A DNA stretch of 49,687 nucleotides from contig NZ_LMIK01000008.1 of NCBI RefSeq assembly GCF_001428685.1, positions 358,782 to 408,468 on the forward strand, in the 5' to 3' direction. Under the pieces are notes generated by a model. It ran no database searches. It saw nothing but the letters and a program-made list of their open reading frames with translations, and had not been told where the DNA came from. Positions 1-8,331 of the stretch are shown here, in pieces. Source of the stretch: Lysobacter sp. Root76 (lineage in GTDB: Bacteria > Pseudomonadota > Gammaproteobacteria > Xanthomonadales > Xanthomonadaceae). The first letter of the stretch is position 1; each line of letters starts with the position of its first letter. A program made the translations under genes and the position numbers.

Positions 1-13
1 AGCCCTTCTCTTT

Positions 14-49
14 GGTTACTTTCTCTTGGGCTAGCAAGAGAAAGTGACC
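14..49. repeat. Intergenic hairpin (15-bp inverted repeat)
   Basis: Arms 14-28 and 35-49 are complementary except at one position, around a 6-base loop (GGCTAG). The right arm continues into a stretch (about 36-80) that recurs in altered form at 10349 and at 10687. It looks like a dispersed intergenic element rather than a gene terminator, because no T-tract follows and no gene ends here. Confidence 0.7.
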
Positions 50-50
50 C

Positions 51-443
51 GCACGCGCAGCGGGCGGAAGCTGTTGCTTAAGAACGAAACCAGCAAAGCC
101 GCCGGAGGTCGCAATCGCGGCTCACGCCGCTCCCACAGAATGCGAAGCCAATCCGAATCGAAGCCAGCGCGCTAGCCGAAGGTCGCGGTCGCGGCTTACG
201 CCGCTCCTACCCCAAGGCGAGAGCGGAACAGGCGCGGCCGCCGCACTGGCGATCGCGACTCACGCCGCTCCCACAGACAGCAGAAAGCGAAGCCGATCCG
301 TATCGAAACTCACGCAGCAGCCGAAGGTCGCGGTCGCGGCTCACGCCGCTCCTACCCCGAGGCCAGAGCGGAACAGGCGCGGCCACTGCCTGGCAGAGCG
401 GGGCGGACGAGCCAAGCGATCGCGGCTTACGCCGCTCCCACAG
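51..443. repeat. REP-like palindrome cluster A
   Basis: Five copies of a short imperfect palindrome lie in tandem, all in one orientation (about 111-137, 181-213, 250-275, 327-358, 418-443). Read on the minus strand each starts GTAGGAGCGGCGT or GTGGGAGCGGCGT and closes with GCCGCGAC/T. The two head types alternate. This matches GTAG-type REP elements of Stenotrophomonas and relatives. The first roughly 230 bases recur at 10349-10576. No gene is visible in 1-522. Confidence 0.8.
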
Positions 444-522
444 AAAGCGGAAGCAATCCTCCCTCCTTTCTGAAAGAGGGAGGAAAGTAGGCGCGGCGAA
501 CCCAAACCACCACCGCGCCGCC

Positions 523-1947
523 CTACTTCGCCGGCGCCACGAACTCTCCGTAAGCCTTCAACTGCTCGGCCACCGCCTTGCCGTCGCCGACCACCACAAT
601 CGACTGATCCGCGGGCACGAAATACTTCTTCGCGATCGTCTGCACCTGCGCGGCATCGACCGCACGGATTCGCGGCACGTACTGGCCGAGGAAATCCGAG
701 GGCAGGCCCATCAGCCATTGGTTTGCCAGCGTCGCGGCGACCGAACCCTGCTGCTGATTGCCGATCATGTAGCCGCCGGCGATGTAGCGCTTGGTGTCTT
801 CCAGTTCCTGCGCCGGCACCGGTTCCTTGCCCAGCCGCTCGAACTCGTGGAAGAACTCCTTGAGCGCCGCGCCGGTGACGTCGTTGCGCACGTCGGCGCC
901 GCCCTGGACCCGGCCGCCGACGCGTCCGGTCTGCAGGCCCGCGCTGGCGCCGTAGGTGTAGCCCTTGTCCTCGCGCAGGTTCTGGTTGACGCGGCTGCTG
1001 AAGCCGCCGCCGAGCACGGTGCTGGCCAACTGCATCGGCACGTAGTCGGGGTCGGTGATCGGAATTGCCGGACGCCCCAGGCGCAGGGTCGACTGCACGC
1101 TGCCGTCGCGCTGGATCAGCACGAAGCTCGGCTTGGCCTCGCGACGCGCGGGTGCGGTGTCGGCGATCGGCTCGCCGCTGGCCTTCCAGTCCCCGAAGGA
1201 ACGCTCAGCGAGCTTGAAGCCGTCCTCGGGCGAAACCCGGCCAGTGATGACCAGCAGCGCGCGGTCGGGGCGGAAGCGGCGCGCGTGCTCGGCGCGCAGC
1301 TTCTGCGGCGTGATCGCCGCGATCATGCCCTCGGTCGGCTGGGTGCGCGCGTACGGATGATCGCCGTAGCTCGCCGCCAGCAGCGCGCGCGAGGCCTTGA
1401 ACGAAGGCTGCGCCTCGGCCGCCTTCAAGGCCTGCTGCGCGTTGGCCTGGGCCAGCTTGACCTCGCCGTCCGGGAACGACGGCGTGCGCGCGATCTCGGC
1501 CAGCAGGGCCAGCATCGGCGCGGCGTTGGACACCAGCGCGTCGCCATAGAGGTTGATGCCGTCGTTGTTGGCCGAGGCGCCGACGCTGCCGCCATAGCCC
1601 TGCGCGGCTTCGGCGATCGCCTTGGAATCGCGCTGCGCAGTGCCTTCGTTGAGCAAGCTCGCCAACTGCGCGGCGAAGCCGGAGGCATCGGCGGCATCGG
1701 CGGCGTAGCCGGCGTTGCGCACCGCCAGCACGTAGTCGACGCGCGGCATGCCGTCGCGCGGCAGCACCCACACTTCCAGGCCGTTGGACAGGGTCTTCTT
1801 GACGATATTCGGTACCGGCAGCGGCCTGTCGGGCGCGTACGGCGGCAATTGCGCGGGCAGCGCGGCCTTGGGGCCGGCGTGGGCGGCGCCGGCGACGGCG
1901 AGCGTCAACGAGATCGCGACGGCGATCAGGTTCGGATGCGTCTTCAT
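523..1947 (-). CDS. M16 family peptidase-like protein, probably non-catalytic subunit
   Basis: A 474-residue protein with a Sec signal peptide (residues 1-24, ending AHA) and the two-lobed M16 (insulinase/mitochondrial processing peptidase) fold. The HxxEH zinc motif expected near residue 95 is absent; the segment reads GFAAQLASLLNEGT. The C-terminal R/Y motif (SSRVNQNLREDKGYTYGA, near residue 320) is retained. Such inactive subunits pair with a catalytic partner, and one is encoded 10 bp upstream at 1958-3343. The two are probably a periplasmic heterodimer made from one transcript. The substrate is unknown. Start fixed by the signal peptide. Confidence 0.88.
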   Translation of the reverse strand: MKTHPNLIAVAISLTLAVAGAAHAGPKAALPAQLPPYAPDRPLPVPNIVKKTLSNGLEVWVLPRDGMPRVDYVLAVRNAGYAADAADASGFAAQLASLLNEGTAQRDSKAIAEAAQGYGGSVGASANNDGINLYGDALVSNAAPMLALLAEIARTPSFPDGEVKLAQANAQQALKAAEAQPSFKASRALLAASYGDHPYARTQPTEGMIAAITPQKLRAEHARRFRPDRALLVITGRVSPEDGFKLAERSFGDWKASGEPIADTAPARREAKPSFVLIQRDGSVQSTLRLGRPAIPITDPDYVPMQLASTVLGGGFSSRVNQNLREDKGYTYGASAGLQTGRVGGRVQGGADVRNDVTGAALKEFFHEFERLGKEPVPAQELEDTKRYIAGGYMIGNQQQGSVAATLANQWLMGLPSDFLGQYVPRIRAVDAAQVQTIAKKYFVPADQSIVVVGDGKAVAEQLKAYGEFVAPAK

Positions 1948-1957
1948 CGTCGTCTCC

Positions 1958-3343
1958 TCAGTTCTTGGCGGCGGCGGGCGCGGCGGCCGGAGCCAGCATC
2001 GCTGCGGGCTTGCGGTCGATCACGATGCGGTTGGCGGGGGTCAGATAGGTCTTGGCCGCACGCTGGACATCGGCGGACGTAACGCCGTCGATCCAGCCCG
2101 GAATCTTGTTGACCACGGCGGCATCGCCCCACAGGGTCTGCAGCTTGGCCAGCGCGTCGGCGCGGTCGATGAAGGTCTCCAGGCCGTTGTACCAATTGGC
2201 CAACAGCTGTGTCTTGACCCGCTTGAGCGTGGCCTCGTCCACGCCTTGCTCGGCGACCTTGGCGATCTCCTCGTCGAAGGCCTTGAGCAATTCGTCGGCG
2301 CTGGACGTGGGCTTGTACAGCGCATTGACCACGAACAGAGTCGGGCCGTCGTATTCCCATTCGCTGGTCAGGCCGTACAGCAGCTCCATGTTGAGCGCGA
2401 GCTCGCGGCCCTTGACCGTGCCCTGGTAGAAGCGCGACGCGTCGCCGTCGGCGAGCAAGGCGCCCAGCACCGCCATCGGCGCCTGGTCCGGGCTGCCGCG
2501 GTCGGGCATCTTCCAACCGACCGCGATCGCCGGCACCTGGGCCAGCGCGTCGGACTGGACGATGCGTTTTTCCTTCGTGTTCAGGCCTTCGCGGTAATCG
2601 GGCGCGGCCGGGGCCTTGCGCGCCGGGATCCCGCCGAAGTACTTCTGCGCCAGCGCGAAGCCCTGCTCGGGCGTGATGTCGCCGGCCAAGCCGAGCACGG
2701 CGTTGTTGGGGCCGTAGTAGTCGCGGTGGAACGCGGCCACGTCCTCCAGGCTGGCGTTCTCCAGATCCTGGAAACTGCCGTAGCCGTCGTGGTTGTTCTC
2801 CCACTTCTGGAACGCCTGCTGGCCGATGTCGATCCACATGAAGCCGCCGTAGGGCTGGTTCTTCACGTTGACCCGGATCTCTTCCTTGACCACATCCTGC
2901 TGGTTCTTGAGCGTGGTCGGGTTGAAGTCCAGGGTCTTCATGCGGTCGGCTTCGAGCCAGAGGATCGGTTCCAGCGCCGACGCCGGCGCGACTTCGATGT
3001 AGTTGGTGAAATCGGCGCGGGTGGAACCGTTGTTGCGGCCGCCGCCGCCGGTGATCACGCGGTCGAACACGCCTTCCTTCGCGTTCGGCGTGCCTTCGAA
3101 CATCAGGTGTTCGAACAGGTGCGCGAAACCGGTACGGTTCTTCGGCTCCAGGCGCATGCCCACGTGATAGACCACGCTGACGCCGACGGTCGGCGAGGTA
3201 TGGTCTTCGGACACGACCACAGTTAGGCCGTTGTCGAGTTTCTTGACCGCGACCGGCAAGGTCCAGCGATCGGCGTCGGTCGCGAGCGCGGCCGAGGTCG
3301 TCGTCAGCCCGGCCAGCAGCAGCGCGATGTGGCGCAAGCGCAT
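1958..3343 (-). CDS. M16 family zinc metallopeptidase, catalytic subunit
   Basis: A 461-residue periplasmic peptidase. It carries the zinc motif HLFEH within FAHLFEHLMFEGT (about residue 75) and a downstream glutamate region, so unlike its partner it should be active. The start at 3343 is chosen because GGAG lies 6 bases upstream and a clean signal peptide (MRLRHIALLLAGL..., cleavage after ALA) follows. An upstream ATG at 3355 is a weaker alternative. It is first in a two-gene operon with 523-1947. The family degrades peptides up to small proteins. Confidence 0.9.
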   Translation of the reverse strand: MRLRHIALLLAGLTTTSAALATDADRWTLPVAVKKLDNGLTVVVSEDHTSPTVGVSVVYHVGMRLEPKNRTGFAHLFEHLMFEGTPNAKEGVFDRVITGGGGRNNGSTRADFTNYIEVAPASALEPILWLEADRMKTLDFNPTTLKNQQDVVKEEIRVNVKNQPYGGFMWIDIGQQAFQKWENNHDGYGSFQDLENASLEDVAAFHRDYYGPNNAVLGLAGDITPEQGFALAQKYFGGIPARKAPAAPDYREGLNTKEKRIVQSDALAQVPAIAVGWKMPDRGSPDQAPMAVLGALLADGDASRFYQGTVKGRELALNMELLYGLTSEWEYDGPTLFVVNALYKPTSSADELLKAFDEEIAKVAEQGVDEATLKRVKTQLLANWYNGLETFIDRADALAKLQTLWGDAAVVNKIPGWIDGVTSADVQRAAKTYLTPANRIVIDRKPAAMLAPAAAPAAAKN

Positions 3344-3436
3344 GGAAGTCTCCATTTTCCAGATAGAGACCCACCCTAACCTTGGGCCGGCGCCGGCATA
3401 CCGGCCAGAAGTCACGTGAGGGCGCGATCGGGCGTA

Positions 3437-3464
3437 GCGCGCGGCCGCAGGGGCGGCCGCGCGC
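3437..3464. terminator. 12-bp perfect GC hairpin downstream of 3471-4085
   Basis: Arms 3437-3448 and 3453-3464 are perfectly complementary around a 4-base loop, 7 bases past the stop codon of the minus-strand gene. There is no T-run, so it may be a transcript-stabilising stem or weak terminator rather than a classical intrinsic one. Confidence 0.5.
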
Positions 3465-3470
3465 CAGGCA

Positions 3471-4085
3471 TTACTTGGCGACGAACTTCAAGGGACCCTT
3501 GTAGTTCGGCCAGGCGATCGAGGCGTCGCCGCGTACGTTCAGCGCCTTCTCCGCGCTGGTGCCGGCCTCGGTGGTGACGCTGGCCATCATCGTCGGCATC
3601 CAGAAGTCGACCACGAAGGCCCCGTCGCGCTTGATGACCGGGTTGATGTGCAAGGTGGAGGTCTTGCCCGGCTCGACCTGGAACACGACCACGTCGTCGT
3701 TCACGAAAGCGCCGCGGTCGAGGATCTTCTGCACGCTGAAGCCGGCGGTCATTTCCAGACCGATGCCGGTGATGCGGTATTCGCCCGCGGGCAGTACCAG
3801 GGTTTCGCTCTGGCCGTAGCGGGTCATGTGGCTGATCGGGAAGTCCACGAACTGCTTGCCGACCATCGTGAACACCAACTGCCGGTCGCGGATGCCCCAC
3901 TCCAGACCGCCGCTGCGCAATTGCTTGTCGACCTTCTTCGGCAGTTCCTTCTCGCTGGTGAAGGGCTTGATATCGACGATCAAGGTGCCCGTCGCCGAAG
4001 GCGATGCGACGGCGGCCTCCTGGGCCGAAACCGGCGCGGCGACCAGCGCCGCGGCGCACAGCAGCATGCTTGCGAAAAATTTCAT
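3471..4085 (-). CDS. Periplasmic protein of unknown function
   Basis: 204 residues with a signal peptide (MKFFASMLLCAAALVAAPVSA, cleavage near 21). The mature part looks beta-rich, with short strands ending in VQKILDRGAF and DFWMPTMMAS; I recognise no family. The start at 4085 follows GGGGGAAGG almost directly and gives the signal peptide. An open frame continues upstream to 4382 but would cover the divergent beta-lactamase gene and is rejected. The 232-bp spacer 4086-4317 must hold both divergent promoters. No metal ligands or catalytic motif are evident. Confidence 0.75.
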   Translation of the reverse strand: MKFFASMLLCAAALVAAPVSAQEAAVASPSATGTLIVDIKPFTSEKELPKKVDKQLRSGGLEWGIRDRQLVFTMVGKQFVDFPISHMTRYGQSETLVLPAGEYRITGIGLEMTAGFSVQKILDRGAFVNDDVVVFQVEPGKTSTLHINPVIKRDGAFVVDFWMPTMMASVTTEAGTSAEKALNVRGDASIAWPNYKGPLKFVAK

Positions 4086-4317
4086 CCTTCCCCCTGTTGC
4101 GGTTATGTGCGAATGCCCGCGCATTCTGGCTGCCGCGGCGGTCGCCGACAACGGCAAGCCAGCATTCGCCGCAAGGCTTGATGCGAACCGGTGCGCCGAT
4201 GCGCGGGACCGCGGTCGTCGCCTCGCAAATCCGACTCGTTGCCGGCGCCGCCGGCCCTGGCTGCGCTGGCCCGAATCGCCGACACTTGCAGGCCCCCAAT
4301 CCCCTCCATCGCCGCCC

Positions 4318-5211
4318 ATGCCTTCACTGCGCCCCGCCCTGCTCGCCCTCGCCCTGTCCCTGATCGCCGCCAGCAGCGCCACCGCCGCCGAGCCCCTGCT
4401 GCCCGAAGCCCGCGCCTATTCGAGCCAGGACGCCTGGCGCCAGCCGGTGGCGCCGTTCCGCATCGGCGAACGCAGCTGGTACATCGGCACCGCCGGCCTC
4501 AGCGCGATCCTGGTCAAGACCGACGCCGGCGCGGTGCTGATCGACACCGGTCTGCCGCAGGCCGGCGACATGCTGCTGCAGCGGATGCGCGCGCTCGGCG
4601 TCGAGCCCTCGCAGCTCAAGCTGATCCTGCACAGCCATGCTCATATCGACCACATCGGCGCGCTGGCGCAGATCCAGCGCGCGACCGGCGCGCAGGTGGT
4701 CGGCAACGCCGAAGCCGCCGTGCTGCTGGCGCGCGGCGGCAGCGACGACATTCATTTCGGCGAGGGCATGCTGTTCCCGCCGGTGCAAGTCCAACGCATC
4801 GTCATGGACGGCGAGACGGTCGAGCTGGGCGGCATGCGCTTCACCGCGCATTTCACCCCCGCGCATACGCCCGGCAGCACTAGTTGGACCTGGGACGACC
4901 GCGTCGACGGCAAGACCGCGCACATCGCCTACGCCGACAGTCTCAGCGCGCCCGGCTACCAGTTGATCGACAACCCGCGCTATCCGCATATCGTCGACGA
5001 CTACCGTCGCGGCTTCGCCACGGTGCGCGCCCTGCCCTGCGACCTGCTGCTGACGCCGCACCCCGACGCCAGCGGCTGGAACCCGGCCGACACCGCCGCC
5101 CCGCACAAAAACCCGCTCAGCTGTCGCGCCTATGCCGACAAGGCCGAAGCCGCGTTCGACAAGACCCTCGCCGAGCAACGCGCCAAAGCGGCGCCGCAGG
5201 AAAAGCGCTGA
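4318..5211 (+). CDS. bla: Subclass B3 metallo-beta-lactamase, L1-like
   Basis: 297 residues with an N-terminal signal peptide (LALALSLIAASSATAA). The MBL motif HAHIDH (HxHxDH; standard H116/H118, D120/H121) lies near residue 106. The third zinc-1 histidine is in HTPGST and the zinc-2 histidine in LLTPHPD, the B3 ligand set. Long stretches such as LLARGGSDD, VMDGE, IAYADSLSAPGYQL and ATVRALPCD match my memory of Stenotrophomonas L1, a periplasmic carbapenemase. No AmpR-type regulator is adjacent. The stop overlaps the Nudix start by one base (TGATG), so the two are probably co-transcribed. Confidence 0.93.
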   Translation: MPSLRPALLALALSLIAASSATAAEPLLPEARAYSSQDAWRQPVAPFRIGERSWYIGTAGLSAILVKTDAGAVLIDTGLPQAGDMLLQRMRALGVEPSQLKLILHSHAHIDHIGALAQIQRATGAQVVGNAEAAVLLARGGSDDIHFGEGMLFPPVQVQRIVMDGETVELGGMRFTAHFTPAHTPGSTSWTWDDRVDGKTAHIAYADSLSAPGYQLIDNPRYPHIVDDYRRGFATVRALPCDLLLTPHPDASGWNPADTAAPHKNPLSCRAYADKAEAAFDKTLAEQRAKAAPQEKR

Positions 5212-5699
5212 TGCCTTACACCCCGATCGTGGCCACCTTGGGCTACGTACTCTCGGCCGACGGCCGCGAAGTGCTGATGGTCCATCGCAACGCGCGCCCG
5301 GACGATCACCAGCTCGGCAAGTACAACGGCCTGGGCGGCAAACTCGAGCGCGACGAGGACGTAGTCGCCGGCATGCGCCGCGAGATCCTCGAGGAGGCCG
5401 GCATCGACTGCGACGAGCTGCACCTGCGCGGCACCATCAGCTGGCCCGGTTTCGGCAAGCACGGTGAAGACTGGCTGGGTTTCATCTTCACCATCACCCG
5501 CTACAGCGGCACGCCGTACGCGAGCAATCCCGAGGGCACCCTGGAATGGGTGCCGCTGGAGCGCTTGCACGACCTGCCGATGTGGGAAGGCGACCGCGAG
5601 TTCCTGCCGCTGGTGTTCGACGCCGACCCGCGCCCGTTCCACGGCGTGATGCCCTACCGCGACGGCCGCATGCAGTCCTGGCGCTACGCTCGCGCCTGA
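5211..5699 (+). CDS. Nudix hydrolase, 8-oxo-dGTP diphosphatase (MutT/MutX-like)
   Basis: 162 residues. A complete Nudix box GX5EX7REUXEEXGU is visible as GKLERDE...RREILEEAGI (about residues 42-64), preceded by KYNGLGGKLE. This arrangement is typical of MutX/MTH1-type enzymes that hydrolyse oxidised nucleotides to monophosphates; specificity here is inferred. The ATG shares its A with the TGA of the upstream beta-lactamase, implying translational coupling. Length is normal for the family. Confidence 0.88.
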   Translation: MPYTPIVATLGYVLSADGREVLMVHRNARPDDHQLGKYNGLGGKLERDEDVVAGMRREILEEAGIDCDELHLRGTISWPGFGKHGEDWLGFIFTITRYSGTPYASNPEGTLEWVPLERLHDLPMWEGDREFLPLVFDADPRPFHGVMPYRDGRMQSWRYARA

Positions 5700-5747
5700 A
5701 GCGTGCGGGCTTGGAGCATGCGCGCTTGCAGCGTACGCGCCGGAGTC

Positions 5748-6380
5748 TCAGCGTCGCGCTTCGGTCGCCATCCGCACCGCCAGCGCGGCCAGCACCGTGC
5801 CCATCAGCCAGCGCTGCACCGCCAGCCAGGTCGGGCGGCGGCCGAGGAACGCGGCCAGCGAACCGGCACTGATCGCGATCAGCGCATTGACCATCAGGCT
5901 GATCGCGATCTGGGTGCTGCCCAGCGCCAGCGACTGACCGAGCACCTGGCCCTTGGACGGGTCGATGAACTGCGGCAGCAGCGACAGGTACAGCACCGCC
6001 GCCTTGGGGTTCAGCAGATTGGTCATCAGCCCCATCGCGAACAGCCGGCGCGGGCTGTCCTGCGGCAGCTCGCGGACCTGGAACGGCGAACGCCCGCCCG
6101 GCTTCAGGGCCTGCCAGGCCAGATAAGCCAGATAGAGCGCGCCGCACAGGCGCAGTGCGTCGTAGGCGTACGGCACCGCCATCACCAGCGCGGTGATGCC
6201 CAGCGCCGCGCACAGCATGTAGAACACGAAGCCGAGCGCGACGCCGCCCAGCGAGATCAAGCCCGCCTTGGGCCCCTGGCAGATCGAGCGCGAGATCAGA
6301 TAGACCATGTTCGGCCCGGGCGTGAGCACCATGCCCAGCGCGATCAGGGCGAAGGCGATCAGGTTCGAGGCTTCGGGCAT
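5748..6380 (-). CDS. LysE/RhtB family amino-acid exporter
   Basis: 210 residues with about six hydrophobic segments. The family signature LTPGPNMVYL sits in the first membrane helix region (about 19-28), followed by the conserved GxxxG-rich helix and the NLLNPKAAVLY motif near residue 125. Members export amino acids such as lysine, threonine or homoserine lactone across the inner membrane. It converges with the Nudix gene across a 48-bp spacer that holds no clear terminator. Confidence 0.9.
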   Translation of the reverse strand: MPEASNLIAFALIALGMVLTPGPNMVYLISRSICQGPKAGLISLGGVALGFVFYMLCAALGITALVMAVPYAYDALRLCGALYLAYLAWQALKPGGRSPFQVRELPQDSPRRLFAMGLMTNLLNPKAAVLYLSLLPQFIDPSKGQVLGQSLALGSTQIAISLMVNALIAISAGSLAAFLGRRPTWLAVQRWLMGTVLAALAVRMATEARR

Positions 6381-6439
6381 GGTGCGGTCTCCGTGGACGT
6401 TCTACGTGGCATGACGTCGCGCGGCGCACGACGGACGAA

Positions 6440-6904
6440 TCAGGCGTCGCGGGTTTCGCCCACGACGTATTCCATGTTGACCGCGTGCGGGGCGCTCTCG
6501 GCGAACCCGTATTTGGCGTACAGATGCTTGGCGTCGCCGTCGGCGACCAGGGTCACGAACGCCGACGGCTGCGCGTGCGCATGCAGCCAGGCGTCGAGCG
6601 CGTCGAGGATGCGCTTGCCCAGGCCGCGGCCCTGCAATTCCGGCACGACCGCGATATCGACCACGCTGTAGAAGCAGCCGCCGTCGCCGATGATCCGGCC
6701 CATGCCGACCACCGCGCCGTCGCGCAGCAGACTGACGCCGTACAGCGTGTTCGGCAGGCCCAGGCGCGCGGCCTCGCGCGTGCGCGGCGACATGCCGGCG
6801 ACGGCGCGCAAGCGGCAGTAGTCGTCGACTCCGGGGAAGCGTTCGAGCAGCTCGATCGTGTCGCCGGCCGCACCCGCCGCACCCGTCCCGGAAGCCGCGC
6901 TCAT
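6440..6904 (-). CDS. GNAT family N-acetyltransferase
   Basis: 154 residues. The acetyl-CoA pyrophosphate loop is visible as VVPELQGRGLGKRILD (Q/RxxGxG/A), followed by a helix and a strand, with LYAKYGF near the C-terminus in the usual place. Substrate cannot be told. It lies 1 base downstream of the symporter gene at 6906-8192 on the same strand, so the pair is likely one transcript. Confidence 0.88.
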   Translation of the reverse strand: MSAASGTGAAGAAGDTIELLERFPGVDDYCRLRAVAGMSPRTREAARLGLPNTLYGVSLLRDGAVVGMGRIIGDGGCFYSVVDIAVVPELQGRGLGKRILDALDAWLHAHAQPSAFVTLVADGDAKHLYAKYGFAESAPHAVNMEYVVGETRDA

Positions 6905-6905
6905 C

Positions 6906-8192
6906 TCAGCCCGGGTCCTTAGCGATCGCTTCGGCGGACTCCAGGCCGACGTTGGTCGGCGCGGCCTCGTACACCGCGCGATCGAGCAGGCCGGTTTCCT
7001 TCGCCACCAGCACCGGCACCAGCATCTGGCCGGTGACGTTGGTCATGGTGCGCATCATGTCGAGCACGCGGTCGATCGCGTACAGATAGCCGATGGTTTC
7101 CAGCGGCAGGCCGGCGGCGCTGAGCACCACCGTCGCCATCACCACCGCCGTACCCGGAACGCCGGCGGTGCCGAAGCTGCCCAGCACCGAGGCCAGCATG
7201 ATCACCAGGTACTGCGCCAGCGACAGGTCGAGGTCGGCGTACTGGGCGATGAACACCGCCGCCATCGCCGGATAGATCGCGCCGCAGCCGTCCATCTTGA
7301 TGGTCGCGCCCAGCGGCAACGCGAACCCGGCGTAGTTCTTGTCCACGCCCAGGTTGTGGGTGACGCTGCGCAGCGAAGCCGGCAGCGCGGCGAAGCTGGA
7401 CGAGGCCACGAACGCGACCTGCATGCCCGGGAACGCGCCACGGAAGAACTTCAGCGGGTTCAGCCCGTGCGCCAGCAGCAGCGCGCTGTAGACCACGGCG
7501 ATGTGCAGGCCGCAGGCCAGGTACAGGGCGATCACGAACTTGCCCAGCGGCAGGAGTTTTTCGAAACCGTAGCCGCCGATCAGCGCCGCGATCAGGCCGA
7601 AGGTGCCCAGCGGGGTGAACTCCAGCACGAAGCGGGTGATCTGGATCATGGTGTCGCTGGCTTCGCCGGCGAGCTTGCGCAGGCCGGCGACGCGGTCGCC
7701 GAGCTTGACCAGCGCGAAGCCGACCAGCCCGGCGAAGAAGATCACCTGCAGCACCTTGCCCTCGGCCATCGCCTGGAAGGGATTGGCCGGCACCACGCCC
7801 AGCAGTACGTCGATCGGCGGCGGCACGTCCTTGGGCTGGTAGTCGCCGGCGATCTGCAGCGTGCCCACGCCCTCGCCCGGCGCGACCACGTGCGCGACCG
7901 TCAGGCCGACGCCGACCGCCAGCACCGCGGTGAACGCGAACCAGGCGAAGGTGCGCCCGCCGAGCGCGGCCACCGATTTCTGCCCATGCAGGGACGCGAC
8001 CGCGTTGATCACCGCGAACAGCACCAGCGGCACCGCGATCATCTTGATCAGGGTCACGTAGAGCTTGCCCAGCGGACCGAACCACGTCTCCGCCGCTGGC
8101 CCCATCAGCCAGCCGGCGAGCGCGCCGAGCACGAAGCCGGCCAGCACCCGCTGCCAGAACGGGATCTTGAACCAGGCCGACACCAGCTTCAT
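6906..8192 (-). CDS. Dicarboxylate/amino-acid:cation symporter (DAACS/SLC1-type) with altered cation site
   Basis: 428 residues with the GltPh-like fold. The HP1 tip reads SSSFAALP, HP2 reads GTAGVPGTA, TM7 reads IKMDGC and TM8 reads DMMRTMTNVTGQM. In Na+-coupled members TM7 is NMDGT and TM8 ends NVTGD, and those Asn and Asp residues bind sodium. Here they are Lys and Gln. The aspartate and arginine that select the substrate (DxxR) remain. The cation coupled is therefore uncertain; proton coupling or exchange is possible. Inner-membrane protein. Confidence 0.9.
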   Translation of the reverse strand: MKLVSAWFKIPFWQRVLAGFVLGALAGWLMGPAAETWFGPLGKLYVTLIKMIAVPLVLFAVINAVASLHGQKSVAALGGRTFAWFAFTAVLAVGVGLTVAHVVAPGEGVGTLQIAGDYQPKDVPPPIDVLLGVVPANPFQAMAEGKVLQVIFFAGLVGFALVKLGDRVAGLRKLAGEASDTMIQITRFVLEFTPLGTFGLIAALIGGYGFEKLLPLGKFVIALYLACGLHIAVVYSALLLAHGLNPLKFFRGAFPGMQVAFVASSSFAALPASLRSVTHNLGVDKNYAGFALPLGATIKMDGCGAIYPAMAAVFIAQYADLDLSLAQYLVIMLASVLGSFGTAGVPGTAVVMATVVLSAAGLPLETIGYLYAIDRVLDMMRTMTNVTGQMLVPVLVAKETGLLDRAVYEAAPTNVGLESAEAIAKDPG

Positions 8193-8331
8193 GCGGACAC
8201 CTCGCGCCTACGAGTGGGCACCTTAGCCGAGGCGCCCGGCCGCGGCGACCCCCGCCGGTGCAACACCGGTATCCCATTCCAGCAACAACCACAGGTCATA
8301 ATCGCGGTTTCGTCCGCCACCGGTCCCCACG

